Assembly (NCBI GenBank): GCA_964418325.1
Contig: CAYQLC010000010.1
Span: forward strand, 1 to 51,803
Source: IMCC26077 sp964418325
GTDB lineage: Bacteria > Actinomycetota > Actinomycetes > Nanopelagicales > Nanopelagicaceae
Reading direction: 5' to 3'
DNA length: 51,803 nt
How positions within the stretch are numbered: position 1 is the first letter of the stretch; every line of letters begins with the position of its first letter. Under the pieces are notes generated by a model that was not told where the DNA came from, did no database searches, and saw only the letters and a list, made by a program, of their open reading frames with translations. The translations under genes and the position numbers were made by a program. Positions 9,670 through 18,486 of this stretch are shown here, piece after piece.

Positions 9670-10623
9670 CTAACTCCACGCTACCCCCGTGAGTTCGCTA
9701 CTAATTTCCCAGAGTTTTTCCGCCAATTCTTGATCGTAAGCAGCGCTACTTGCGCGAGTGAGTTTCGGATATCCCCGCATCTCTAAGAAGCCATCAGGTC
9801 CAAGGTAACTTCCACTAGGCAGACCAGGAAAGGTGGCAGCACAAACTATTGGGAGTGCTCCTTGTTTTGCACTTTGAGCAAATAAGGAATTCGCGATATC
9901 CGTACCACGCTTCATAAAAAGTTGATTCTTCATCTCGGGCCCAACTGCTTGAAGATGAGTTGCCGACCATCCCGGGTGTGCCGCCATAGGTGAAATCTTT
10001 TTTCCCTTGAGCAACTTTCCTTGAGACGAGAGACGATGTAATTGGAGAGTAAATAGCAAATTAGCTAATTTAGTTCGCCCATAAGCGCTCCAAGGTTGAT
10101 ACTCACCTCGTCCATAGCACTGATCGATGATCTTCTCTGGCTGGAAGGAACCCATTCGATGCGCCTGACTTGAAACTGTTACCACGCGTGCTCCATCAAC
10201 AAGTGCATCCAAGAGTTGGCCCGCAAAAGCGAAATGACCCAGATGATTAGTTCCCATCTGAAGCTCAAAACCATCTTCGGTGTGGCGCAATGGTGTTGCC
10301 ATCACTCCTGCATTAAGCACCAAGATATCAATTGGCGCGCTCTTCTTATGAGCTTCTTCTGCTGCTTTAGCGATGCTCTTCAAACTTGTAAGATCAAGTT
10401 CAAGTAAATCGATACTTCCCTCTGCGCCCACCCTAAGTTGTGGAACGAGCGCTGACGTTTTCGCAAGATTGCGCACTGCCATCGTGACATTCGCACCGGC
10501 AGCGCTACACGCTCGTGCTACTTCAAGGCCAAGACCACTACTGGCGCCGGTGACAAGCACTCGCTTACCTATGAGTGAATCTGGATTGCGCCACTGTTTA
10601 GGGATAATTGAATCTGATGCCAC
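9670..10623 (-). CDS. Short-chain dehydrogenase/reductase
   Basis: An NAD(P)-dependent oxidoreductase of the SDR superfamily, closest in layout to retinol-dehydrogenase/protochlorophyllide-reductase-like SDRs. Counting from the GTG at 10623, the product is 317 aa: TGASSGLG cofactor motif (25-32), NAG (104-106), active-site Ser (151-152) and YxxxK (Y181, K185). The substrate is unknown. The reading frame continues upstream to 10704, but those codons lie in the tRNA-Ala gene and cannot be protein. The only usable start left is GTG, 1 nt after the mature tRNA end, with no room for a Shine-Dalgarno. Translation therefore probably begins on a leaderless or tRNA-processed 5' end. Confidence 0.85.
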   Translation of the reverse strand: MASDSIIPKQWRNPDSLIGKRVLVTGASSGLGLEVARACSAAGANVTMAVRNLAKTSALVPQLRVGAEGSIDLLELDLTSLKSIAKAAEEAHKKSAPIDILVLNAGVMATPLRHTEDGFELQMGTNHLGHFAFAGQLLDALVDGARVVTVSSQAHRMGSFQPEKIIDQCYGRGEYQPWSAYGRTKLANLLFTLQLHRLSSQGKLLKGKKISPMAAHPGWSATHLQAVGPEMKNQLFMKRGTDIANSLFAQSAKQGALPIVCAATFPGLPSGSYLGPDGFLEMRGYPKLTRASSAAYDQELAEKLWEISSELTGVAWS

Positions 10624-10624
10624 G

Positions 10625-10697
10625 TGGAGCTGAGGGGACTTGAACCCCTGACCCCCTGCATGCCATGCAGGTGCGCTACCAGCTGCGCCACAGCCCC
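10625..10697 (-). tRNA. tRNA-Ala (anticodon GGC)
   Basis: A full cloverleaf on the minus strand: acceptor arms GGGGCTG/CAGCTCC with one G-U pair, D-arm GCGCAGCTGGTAGCGC, anticodon stem CCTGC/GCAGG around loop ATGGCAT (anticodon GGC), a T-arm with GGTTCAAGTCC, and discriminator A. CCA is not encoded (CGTG follows). A TAGAGT box ends 11 nt upstream of the first tRNA base. Confidence 0.95.
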
Positions 10698-10708
10698 GAA
10701 ACAAGAGA

Positions 10709-10714
10709 ACTCTA
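10709..10714 (-). promoter_or_regulatory. Possible -10 box of tRNA-Ala
   Basis: TAGAGT on the minus strand, separated by 11 nt from the first base of tRNA-Ala. The same hexamer lies 11 nt before tRNA-Met in this window. I see no good -35 match. Confidence 0.4.
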
Positions 10715-10743
10715 TCGCAAACTCGCGTTCGCGCTATTTGCGT

Positions 10744-11385
10744 TTATTGCGATGACTCCTGGCCAAGGATTGGCTCAGGCAGTACTCCAGAATTGTGTTC
10801 AATCAGACGCCAACGTGCATTGCGCTCTTCGACAATAGACCAGGATGCATTGGCAAGTCCGCCGATAGCCACCCAATCGCTAATTGCCAAACCTAGTAGC
10901 GCACCAATTGCTCCACGCGCAGCACCACCGTGCGTTACCACTAACAGCGTTTGACCTGCTGCACACTCCTCTAGGCCTCGGTCAATTGCATCCATCATTC
11001 GCTTCACAACATCACTGCGTCGCTCGCCATCTCCCCCTGCTGGAATATCGTCACCATCAAACCAACGCGCAAGATTGGCGCCATCACTCGCTTCGATATC
11101 TGGACCGGTCCGTCCCTCCCAGCTGCCGCAATGAGTTTCACGTAGCTTGGGATCTGGGATTACTTGTAATTTTTTCACGGCGGCAACCGCTGCTGCGGTA
11201 TCAATAGCGCGTTGCAGATCACTCGAGATGATGTGATTGATATCTTGCGTTCCCAAAATCGATGCTGCACGAGCAACTTGTGCACGACCTACTTCATTTA
11301 AGGGAATATCTGTGTGGCCTTGAAATCTATTTTCGACATTCCAGTCGGTCTGACCGTGCCGCATAATGATGAGTCGTTTACCCAT
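10744..11385 (-). CDS. Histidine phosphatase family protein (GpmB/CobC-like)
   Basis: A branch-1 histidine phosphatase of about 213 aa. The phosphoacceptor motif is RHGQTDWN (res 9-16), followed by the fold's ETHCGSWEG and VVTHGGAARG motifs that supply the second His. Family members act on phosphoglycerate, alpha-ribazole phosphate or sugar phosphates; the substrate cannot be told from sequence. An in-frame TTG at 11394 is an alternative start. The gene overlaps the 3' end of rsfS by 8 nt and ends the nadD-rsfS operon, a conserved actinobacterial order. Confidence 0.88.
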   Translation of the reverse strand: MGKRLIIMRHGQTDWNVENRFQGHTDIPLNEVGRAQVARAASILGTQDINHIISSDLQRAIDTAAAVAAVKKLQVIPDPKLRETHCGSWEGRTGPDIEASDGANLARWFDGDDIPAGGDGERRSDVVKRMMDAIDRGLEECAAGQTLLVVTHGGAARGAIGALLGLAISDWVAIGGLANASWSIVEERNARWRLIEHNSGVLPEPILGQESSQ

Positions 11386-11737
11386 GGAGCTCAATCTTCG
11401 GACAATCGCCCCATAATCTTTCGAGCGCGTAGTACTCGCGGACCTCTGGATGTTGGATATGAACTATGACATCACCATAATCCAGCAGTATCCATTGAGA
11501 AGAACCACCTGTTCCCTCACGATGGATTGGCTTCTCGCCCACCTTGTTAAGTTGCAGCTGAATTTCCGTCGAGATTGCCTCTAATTGTGGGTCGTTAGCT
11601 CCAGTGATAATCAAAAATACATCGGCCAATATTCCTTGGTTCGATAGGTCGAGCGCCACAATGTCCTTAGCTAGTTTCTCTTCGGCTGCAGCGACAGCTC
11701 GTTTTGTTAATTGGATACTCTCAGCTTTAAGCGCCAT
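11378..11737 (-). CDS. rsfS: Ribosomal silencing factor RsfS
   Basis: Binds ribosomal protein uL14 and blocks subunit joining when nutrients are scarce. The 119 aa are the standard Iojap/RsfS domain with ...ADVFLIITGANDPQLEAISTEI and WILLDYGDVIVHIQHPEVREYYALERLWGD motifs. The start overlaps the nadD 3' end by 11 nt, so translation is probably coupled. The nadD-rsfS-phosphatase order is conserved across Actinobacteria. Confidence 0.96.
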   Translation of the reverse strand: MALKAESIQLTKRAVAAAEEKLAKDIVALDLSNQGILADVFLIITGANDPQLEAISTEIQLQLNKVGEKPIHREGTGGSSQWILLDYGDVIVHIQHPEVREYYALERLWGDCPKIELHG

Positions 11738-12308
11738 AGATTCGCTTCACATCCTCAACAATCTCATCGGGCACAAAGGAGTGAAGATCAGCACCCGTGC
11801 GTGCAGCTTCTCTAATCTCAGTAGAGGAGATTGCGAACATCTCGGACTCAATGACGCTTACATGCGCTCCTGGAATATTTGTTAACTCAACACCTGGTCG
11901 AATGGCAACCACGATGTCAATTAGCGACAAGAGCTCTTTATGCTTTTTCCACGATTCGATACCGTTAAACGCATCACTGCCAAGTAGTAACACATATTCT
12001 TCAGTTGGATTTTCCTGTTGAAATTCTCGCACCGAATCTATGGTGTAGGTGGGACCGCTTCGTTCAATTTCTTTTGTAGACAATTCAAACGATTCATTTT
12101 TTGCAATCACTCTCGCCACCATTTTTGCCCGATTGATGGCACTTGCATTCACGGCAGCATTTTTCTGCCACGGCGAACCGGCTGGAATGAAGATGACTTT
12201 TTTCGCAAGCTTTCGGTTAAGCACCTCTGAAGCCAAGTGCAGATGTCCACGATGAATTGGGTCAAAGGTTCCGCCAAAGAGGGCAACAGGAAGTGCGACA
12301 GGAAGAAT
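11727..12308 (-). CDS. nadD: Nicotinate-nucleotide adenylyltransferase, apparent ATT start
   Basis: Adenylates nicotinate mononucleotide in NAD synthesis. The first ATG of the frame (12236) would cut off the ATP site, but the frame continues upstream through ALFGGTFDPIHRGHLHLA, the nucleotidyltransferase signature (GGTFDP plus HxGH), and the C-terminus has the matching ISSTEIR motif. Upstream of this signature there is no ATG, GTG, TTG or CTG before the in-frame stop. The best candidate is ATT at 12308: AAGGA lies 6 nt before it, and it overlaps the stop of the preceding small ORF by one base (TAATT, like TAATG). That gives 193 aa, a normal NadD length. Identity is certain; the ATT start is inferred. 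Confidence 0.9.
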   Translation of the reverse strand: MLPVALPVALFGGTFDPIHRGHLHLASEVLNRKLAKKVIFIPAGSPWQKNAAVNASAINRAKMVARVIAKNESFELSTKEIERSGPTYTIDSVREFQQENPTEEYVLLLGSDAFNGIESWKKHKELLSLIDIVVAIRPGVELTNIPGAHVSVIESEMFAISSTEIREAARTGADLHSFVPDEIVEDVKRIYGA

Positions 12309-12427
12309 TAGTGATCCTTATCGATTCGCATTGCAAGATAGAGCAAAAAGGTAAGGACAACAAAAGTAATGACGCCAAAGAAGACGGGTGAAGCGGGAAG
12401 CTCGCGCTCGCCGGAAAGAATCAACAT
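12308..12427 (-). CDS. 39-aa single-pass membrane protein upstream of nadD
   Basis: A small ORF with an ATG and an AGGA Shine-Dalgarno 7 nt upstream. The product (39 aa) has a short polar N-terminus (MLILSGERELPASP), one hydrophobic segment (about res 15-33: VFFGVITFVVLTFLLYLAM) and a charged tail RIDKDH. It starts 10 bp after the ligA stop and its TAA overlaps the presumed ATT of nadD, so it likely couples nadD translation. I recall short hydrophobic ORFs in this position in other Actinobacteria, but its function is not known to me. Confidence 0.72.
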   Translation of the reverse strand: MLILSGERELPASPVFFGVITFVVLTFLLYLAMRIDKDH

Positions 12428-12436
12428 GTTGTAATC

Positions 12437-14455
12437 CTAATCTATTGACCCCAAAAGTTTCACAAATGCGCCTTCATCCAGTATTGGCACACCGAGTTCC
12501 ATGGCTTTGTCGTATTTGGAACCAGGGCTATCCCCCACCACGACATAGCTGGTTTTCTTGGATACCGAACTTGAGGATTTCCCCCCACGGCTGGTTATCG
12601 CCTCGTCGGCTTCTTCACGAGTGAAGCCTGTGAGGGTGCCTGTTAAGACAAAGGTCATGCCAGCAAACCGCTGATCCACCGCTTTTTTCTCCTCTGACAT
12701 CAGGACACCGGCGCGCTCCCATCGCTCAACAATCTCCCGATGCCAAGGCACCTCAAACCATTCAATTATCGCTTGAGCAATAGTTGGGCCGATGCCATCA
12801 ACGGCGGATAGCTCCTCCATGCCTGCTTTCGCTAGAGCAGGAATACTCCCAAATGCTCGAACCAATGCCTGTGCCGCCGTTGGACCAACATGACGAATCG
12901 ATAGTGCAACTAATACCCGCCACAGCGGACGAGACTTTGCTAGATGTAGTCCATCTATAAACCGAGTTGCGATGGCGCTCGCGCTACCATCTTTCTTCTT
13001 AAAGAATTCTGATTTCATCAAATCATTCGCGGTGACAGAAAATAGATCGCGCTCATCTCGAACAATCTCATCATCGAGTAACGCTTGAGCAGCTTCATAC
13101 CCAAGAACATCAATATCCAGAGCGGCACGAGAACCGATATAGAAGAGGCGTTCCCTAAGCTGTGCTGGACAATTTTGATTATTGGGACAACGAATATCGA
13201 CATCACCCTGAGTTATTGCGCGCAAGGCAGCACCGCATTCAGGACACTTCTTTGGCATGACGAAAGCTCGTTCGGCACCAGTGCGCTTCGATTTCACCGG
13301 GCCAAGAACCTCGGGAATCACATCGCCCGCTTTTCTAATGACTACATAATCTCCAATGAGGATTTCTTTTCGCTCAACCTCTTCTTGATTATGCAAAGTT
13401 GCATTAGTGACTGTTGACCCTGCTACTTTGACCGGCTCCATGTGAGCAAATGGCGTGACTCGACCAGTGCGCCCAACGCTTACCTTGATATCAAGAAGGC
13501 GAGTGACTACCTCTTCAGGAGCAAATTTGTAAGCAATAGCCCAGCGCGGTGCACGTGATGTCGCACCCAACTTCTCTTGCATTTGAAATTGATCTACTTT
13601 TACTACCACACCATCAATCTCATGATCGAGGCTATGGCGGGCATCTTCAAATTTCTCAATGAACTTTCGCACATCTTTTAAGTCGGCGAAAGTCTCTACT
13701 CGAGAACTTACCGGTAGGCCCCACCCTGCAAGAACGCCATACACCTGTGATTGCGAGGTGAAGTCTCGACCTGAAATCGCACCAACTCCATGCACCAATA
13801 ACCGTAAGGGTCTACTCGCGGTTACTTTGGGATCCTTCTGTCGTAGTGAACCCGCTGCCGCATTCCTGGGATTGGCAAAAGGGACCTTTCCAGTCTCTGC
13901 TATCGAAGCGTTCAGGTCGTTAAATTCAGCTAGCGGAAAATAAACTTCTCCACGAACTTCAATAAGCGAAGGAAGATTGGTTCCGGACAATTGGTGTGGC
14001 ACTCCCTTGATGGTCTTTACATTGAGCGTCACATCTTCGCCAGTCTTACCGTTCCCGCGGGTGAGCGCCTTGGTAAGTTTTCCCTCCTCATAGAGGAGAT
14101 TGATAGCTAAGCCATCGATTTTTAACTCGCATAACCACGTTGGATTGGAGACTTCTTTGAGTACGCGCTGCGTCCAGCCTTCGAACTCACTCTCATCAAA
14201 AACATTATCTAGACTCATCATTGCTTTTAGATGATCGCTCTGTTCAAAAGTCGTCTCCAGGCCACCACCAACTTCTAACGTGGGCGAATTCGGATCGCGC
14301 AACTCTGGATTTGCTTCCTCAAGGTCAACAAGTTCACGCCATAACTTGTCGAATTCAGAGTCAGAGATAACAGGTTTATCCAAAACGTAATAGTAAAACT
14401 GATGCTCCCGAATCTGCTCCGCGAGAGCGGCCATACGCAAACGAATCTGGCTCAC
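12437..14455 (-). CDS. ligA: NAD-dependent DNA ligase
   Basis: Seals nicks in replication and repair using NAD+. The 672 aa contain the Ia domain, the adenylation motif LKIDGLA with nucleophile K112, the OB fold, a four-Cys zinc finger (CPECGAA... CPNNQNCPAQ), helix-hairpin-helix repeats (LSAVDGIGPTIAQAI) and a C-terminal BRCT domain (about 595-672). It starts with GTG and overlaps the mnmA stop by one base (TAGTG). It belongs to the cysteine desulfurase-mnmA-ligA run. Confidence 0.98.
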   Translation of the reverse strand: MSQIRLRMAALAEQIREHQFYYYVLDKPVISDSEFDKLWRELVDLEEANPELRDPNSPTLEVGGGLETTFEQSDHLKAMMSLDNVFDESEFEGWTQRVLKEVSNPTWLCELKIDGLAINLLYEEGKLTKALTRGNGKTGEDVTLNVKTIKGVPHQLSGTNLPSLIEVRGEVYFPLAEFNDLNASIAETGKVPFANPRNAAAGSLRQKDPKVTASRPLRLLVHGVGAISGRDFTSQSQVYGVLAGWGLPVSSRVETFADLKDVRKFIEKFEDARHSLDHEIDGVVVKVDQFQMQEKLGATSRAPRWAIAYKFAPEEVVTRLLDIKVSVGRTGRVTPFAHMEPVKVAGSTVTNATLHNQEEVERKEILIGDYVVIRKAGDVIPEVLGPVKSKRTGAERAFVMPKKCPECGAALRAITQGDVDIRCPNNQNCPAQLRERLFYIGSRAALDIDVLGYEAAQALLDDEIVRDERDLFSVTANDLMKSEFFKKKDGSASAIATRFIDGLHLAKSRPLWRVLVALSIRHVGPTAAQALVRAFGSIPALAKAGMEELSAVDGIGPTIAQAIIEWFEVPWHREIVERWERAGVLMSEEKKAVDQRFAGMTFVLTGTLTGFTREEADEAITSRGGKSSSSVSKKTSYVVVGDSPGSKYDKAMELGVPILDEGAFVKLLGSID

Positions 14456-15528
14456 TAATCTGTCCTATCGATGGTGGCAGAGCCGACTGCACGATTATCT
14501 TCGTATATAACCAGCGCCTGTCCTGGAGCCAATCCGAAGAGTGGCGCATCAAGTGATGCAGATAATCGTTGACCGTCCCAACGGTATGTGCACGGTAAAG
14601 CAGCGCCGTGTGCACGGACTTGAGCCAACCCACGGTGCTCACCAACACTAGCCTCTGGTCCACACCACTTAACATCGATTCCTGATATTTCAGTAATCGC
14701 AAGATCTTCACGAGACCCAACAACTACTCGATTATTAATCGGCTCCACTCGAAGTACGTACCGAGCGCGACCATCCTCAGCCGGCACCGTCAAACCAAGA
14801 CCACGTCTCTGACCTACGGTGTAGGTATACGCACCTTTATGCGAGCCCAACACCGCACCATCTTCGTCAACGATATCGCCGACCTCACTCCCCAATCGTT
14901 CACGTAACCAACCCGCATTATCACCAGAGGGAACAAAGCAGATGTCATGACTATCTGGCTTTTGAGCAAGAGAGAATCCACGATCCTGCGCTTCCTGACG
15001 CACATCAGTTTTTACCGTATCGCCCAAAGGGAAAAGCGCTCCAGAGAGTTGCTCTTGGGTAAGCACTGCAAGAACATACGACTGGTCCTTTCCATGATCA
15101 TCAGCGCGATAGAGCAATGGACCTTTTGGACTATCGATCTTCTTTGCATAATGGCCCGTTGCAACGGCGTCATAACCCATCGCTCGGGCGCGCTTTAATA
15201 CTGCTTCGAACTTGATCTTCTCATTGCAACGCAAACATGGATTAGGCGTTTTCCCGTCTGAATATTCAGAGAGGAAATTCTGGACAACTCCCTCATGGAA
15301 CTCCTCAGCCATGTCCCATATATAGAAAGGTATGCCGATGATGTCTGCTGCTCTTCGGGCATCGTGAGAGTCTTCGATGGTGCAACAGCCACGAGCACCT
15401 GAGCGGTATTTCTGTGGGTTGGCGGAGAGGGCAAGATGAACTCCGATGACTTCATGCCCAGCATCTGCCACTCGAGCTGCTGCTACCGCAGAATCAACTC
15501 CCCCAGACATCGCTGCAATGATTTTCAT
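14455..15528 (-). CDS. mnmA: tRNA 2-thiouridylase MnmA
   Basis: Thiolates U34 of tRNA-Lys, -Glu and -Gln, taking sulfur that originates from a cysteine desulfurase. In the 357 aa I see the PP-loop SGGVDS (8-13), the first catalytic Cys in LRCNEKIKF (C101) and the second in SHDICFVPSGD (C197). The C-terminal beta-barrel carries GQRRGLGL. The desulfurase gene is immediately upstream and overlaps by 4 nt, so sulfur donor and acceptor are made from one mRNA. Confidence 0.97.
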   Translation of the reverse strand: MKIIAAMSGGVDSAVAAARVADAGHEVIGVHLALSANPQKYRSGARGCCTIEDSHDARRAADIIGIPFYIWDMAEEFHEGVVQNFLSEYSDGKTPNPCLRCNEKIKFEAVLKRARAMGYDAVATGHYAKKIDSPKGPLLYRADDHGKDQSYVLAVLTQEQLSGALFPLGDTVKTDVRQEAQDRGFSLAQKPDSHDICFVPSGDNAGWLRERLGSEVGDIVDEDGAVLGSHKGAYTYTVGQRRGLGLTVPAEDGRARYVLRVEPINNRVVVGSREDLAITEISGIDVKWCGPEASVGEHRGLAQVRAHGAALPCTYRWDGQRLSASLDAPLFGLAPGQALVIYEDNRAVGSATIDRTD

Positions 15529-16709
15529 TTCACACCTGCAGCTCTCGCCCTTGAGACAACTTCACCGATTACTGCAATTGCCTGATCAATCTCCTCCGAT
15601 GTAGTTGTGGGTCCAATTGAGAATCTAATTGATGAGCGGGCCCCTTTCGGTGCCATTCCCATCGCCAGAAGTACATGACTGGGCTGTGCGATACCAGCGC
15701 TACATGCAGAGCCAGTCGAGCACTGCACGCCTTGCGCATCAAGGAGTAAGAGGAGCGCATCGCCCTCAGCGCCCGCGAAGGTGAAGTGTGCGATACCCGG
15801 AAGAGTCTTATCTCCTCCGTTGAGACGTACATCTGGCACCGCCGCCATGATTCCAGCAATCAACCTCTGGCGGAGAGTGGAGATCCGAAGTTCGTTCTCG
15901 TGAAGGCGTGCTTGCGAGATCTCCGCAGCAGTCGCAAAAGCTGCGATGGCAGGAGTGTGCAGCGTCCCGCTCCGTATCTCACGCTCTTGTCCTCCACCGT
16001 GTAGTAATGGCGTCAACTCAAGGTTCTTCTTTGCAACGAGTGCAGCTACACCCAATGGACCACCGATTTTATGGGCGCTTATCGTCATCGCATCAACACC
16101 GAGATTCCCGAAATTGACCGGTACTTTTCCAAAACTTTGCACCGCATCTGTGTGAGTAAGAATGTCGTACTCGCGCGCGATTGCAACACACTCAGCTACC
16201 GGTTGTAAAGCACCAACTTCGTTATTTGAATGCATGATTGTTAACAAAGAAATCTGTTGACTGTGCTGACTAAAGATTTCGGCAACACTGTCGACGTTGG
16301 TGACTCCTGCGCTATCTACTTGTGCAAGATGGAGCGTTGCACCATCTTCACGCTCTAACCACTCCAATGGATCAAGAATTGCATGGTGCTCGATTGGAGT
16401 TGAGGCGATAGCGCTCTTATCGACAATCTTTCCGCGGACGTTCCAATAGATACCCTTGACAGCTAAATTATTTGCTTCAGTACCGGAGGCGGTGAAGATA
16501 ATCTCTTGCGGTTTTGCGCCAACTGCTGCTGCTAACTTCTCACGCGACTCTTCGACAACTTTTCGAGCTCTTCGGCCAGCTCCATGAAGGCTCGAGGCAT
16601 TTCCCACTTGCGACGACTCCCGATAGAGCACTTCAAGCGCCTCAGGCAACATGGGAGTGGTGGCAGCATTATCAAGATAAGCGCCACGATGGCTATCGGT
16701 CGAATTCAC
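15525..16709 (-). CDS. Cysteine desulfurase (NifS/IscS family)
   Basis: A PLP enzyme that removes sulfur from cysteine. It has 394 aa, the PLP lysine in SAHKIGGPLG (K214) and the catalytic Cys in CSTGSACSAG (C336), a class I desulfurase layout. Its 3' end overlaps mnmA by 4 nt, which points to tRNA thiolation as the main job; Fe-S assembly genes are not in view. The upstream neighbour etfA is 27 bp away on the same strand. Confidence 0.95.
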   Translation of the reverse strand: MNSTDSHRGAYLDNAATTPMLPEALEVLYRESSQVGNASSLHGAGRRARKVVEESREKLAAAVGAKPQEIIFTASGTEANNLAVKGIYWNVRGKIVDKSAIASTPIEHHAILDPLEWLEREDGATLHLAQVDSAGVTNVDSVAEIFSQHSQQISLLTIMHSNNEVGALQPVAECVAIAREYDILTHTDAVQSFGKVPVNFGNLGVDAMTISAHKIGGPLGVAALVAKKNLELTPLLHGGGQEREIRSGTLHTPAIAAFATAAEISQARLHENELRISTLRQRLIAGIMAAVPDVRLNGGDKTLPGIAHFTFAGAEGDALLLLLDAQGVQCSTGSACSAGIAQPSHVLLAMGMAPKGARSSIRFSIGPTTTSEEIDQAIAVIGEVVSRARAAGVK

Positions 16710-16736
16710 CCCTCAATTCTAGGGTGCGCGAGAGAA

Positions 16737-17681
16737 TCAGCCTTTTCGCGCCTTGATTCCTGCAGTGGCTTGGGGTGCGACCGAAAATAAGTCGCCCACA
16801 ACGCCAAAATCGGCGATATCGAAAATCGGCGCCTCAGGATCTTTATTCACAACAACAATCGTCTTGCTCGTTTGCATTCCGGCGCGATGCTGGATTGCTC
16901 CAGAGATTCCACATGCGATGTATAACTGCGGACTGACCGTCTTACCAGTCTGTCCCACTTGATGCGAATGGGGATACCAACCTGCATCTGTAGCAGCGCG
17001 CGATGCGCCCACAGCTGCACCTAGTACATCAGCTAATTCCTCAATCGGGGCAAAGTTTCCATCGGTGCCTCGTCCACCAGAAACAATGATGTTCGCCTCA
17101 GATAATTCAGGACGCGCACCACGAGCAGCTGGTTCGCGCGAAGTGATCTTCGCGGTTACTGATACAGAGACAGGAACACTTTTTACCTGTGCGGTTGCTG
17201 GCGCTTCCGAAGCTTCAATGGAGTTTGGTCGCACCGTGATGATGGCTATTCCCTTAGAGATGCGGGAATGCACCACAGTGGACCCGCCAAAGATCGATTG
17301 AGTTGCCACTAAATCTGCAGATACTCCGATGGCATCGGTGATGATTCCAGATTCAAGTCGAACGGCAAGGCGACCACCAATCTCTTTTCCGCGTGCAGTT
17401 GATGGCAACAAGATTGCTTTCGGTGCCATTGATTGTGCAAGGTCAGCAATCGACTTCGCCACCGCAGAACTGGGGTGATTATTAATGTCAGCAGACTCCA
17501 AGAGCGTGATGGATTGTGCGCCGAACTTATTAATAATTGGCGTTGCTGAATCAAGGTCGCTCGCCGAGCCAGCAATGACCGCGTGAGCGTCGCCGAGTGA
17601 GCGAGCAAGAGTCAATAGTTCAGATGCGGTTTTAGCCACTGCACCGTTGGTGTGATCAATAAAGACCAGGATTTCGCTCAT
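16737..17681 (-). CDS. etfA: Electron transfer flavoprotein subunit alpha
   Basis: The FAD-binding subunit of ETF, which collects electrons from acyl-CoA and other dehydrogenases. The 314 aa carry the C-terminal FAD domain with SGGRGTDGNF and the signature segment QVGQTGKTVSPQLYIACGISGAIQH followed by IVVVNKDPEAPIFDIADFG. It abuts etfB with a one-base overlap. No ETF:quinone oxidoreductase or acyl-CoA dehydrogenase is in the window. Confidence 0.97.
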   Translation of the reverse strand: MSEILVFIDHTNGAVAKTASELLTLARSLGDAHAVIAGSASDLDSATPIINKFGAQSITLLESADINNHPSSAVAKSIADLAQSMAPKAILLPSTARGKEIGGRLAVRLESGIITDAIGVSADLVATQSIFGGSTVVHSRISKGIAIITVRPNSIEASEAPATAQVKSVPVSVSVTAKITSREPAARGARPELSEANIIVSGGRGTDGNFAPIEELADVLGAAVGASRAATDAGWYPHSHQVGQTGKTVSPQLYIACGISGAIQHRAGMQTSKTIVVVNKDPEAPIFDIADFGVVGDLFSVAPQATAGIKARKG

Positions 17682-18478
17682 CAGATCAACCTCTTCTCGG
17701 CAAGGAAATCCACCAAGGCAACGCCACCATTGCCTTCATCGGTAATCTTCACGCCAGCACCACGAGCAGGTGATAGCGCAAAATCACTGACCTCGCTCCA
17801 TGCACCGCTGCTACCCACCTCACTAGCTGGGATTCCCAACTCTGCCAACGACATTTCAGTTATCGGTTTTTTCTTTGCCGCCATGATTCCTTTAAAGGAT
17901 GGATAGCGAGGTTCGTTTATCTTCTCGATGACGGTAACAATGACCGGCATCGCTGACTCCATCGCCTCAACGCCCTCATCTGTCATTCGTTTGGTCTTGA
18001 CTGTTTTTCCGGCTGGATCAACCACAACTTCGCCCGCGAAGGATAGATGCGGCAGGTTCAGTCGCTCAGACACCATTGATGGGATCACACTCATGCGCGC
18101 GTCGGTTGATTCAGTCCCAGTAAGTATCAGATCAGGATTCTCGCGCGCGATTATCTCGCTCAATACTCGTGACGTACTCAAAGCATCCGAGCCGGCGAGC
18201 GCATCATCTTTAATATGAATCGCGTTATCTGCGCCCATGGATAAGCCTTTGCGTAGCGCCTCTTGTGCTCGCTCTGGTCCCATCGACACCAAGGTGATGG
18301 TGTGCCCGGCCTCCGGACCACCATGTGCTTCTATTATTCGCAGCGCTTCCTCTACTGCATACTCATCAAGATCATTGAGCACCGCATCCGCGCCTTCGCG
18401 ATCGAGCACTTTTGCAGGCGAGAGCTTTTTCTCAGCCCAGGAATCGGGTACTTGCTTGACGCAGACAAGGATCTTCAC
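17681..18478 (-). CDS. etfB: Electron transfer flavoprotein subunit beta
   Basis: The AMP-binding subunit of ETF, 265 aa, beginning KILVCVKQVPDSW with the family pattern VRRMTDEGVEAMESAMPVIVTV in the second half. The GTG start has no Shine-Dalgarno. A TAACAT box on the minus strand ends 8 nt before it, so the transcript should start within about 2 nt of the GTG. That box overlaps one of two matching operator-like sites shared with the divergent fabD promoter. Confidence 0.96.
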   Translation of the reverse strand: MKILVCVKQVPDSWAEKKLSPAKVLDREGADAVLNDLDEYAVEEALRIIEAHGGPEAGHTITLVSMGPERAQEALRKGLSMGADNAIHIKDDALAGSDALSTSRVLSEIIARENPDLILTGTESTDARMSVIPSMVSERLNLPHLSFAGEVVVDPAGKTVKTKRMTDEGVEAMESAMPVIVTVIEKINEPRYPSFKGIMAAKKKPITEMSLAELGIPASEVGSSGAWSEVSDFALSPARGAGVKITDEGNGGVALVDFLAEKRLI

Positions 18479-18486
18479 AAGTCGCT

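Noticed and set aside
10624..10704. Open frame extending the SDR protein N-terminally by 27 residues
   Set aside because: These bases form the tRNA-Ala cloverleaf; translating them gives a nonsense peptide with no SDR homology.
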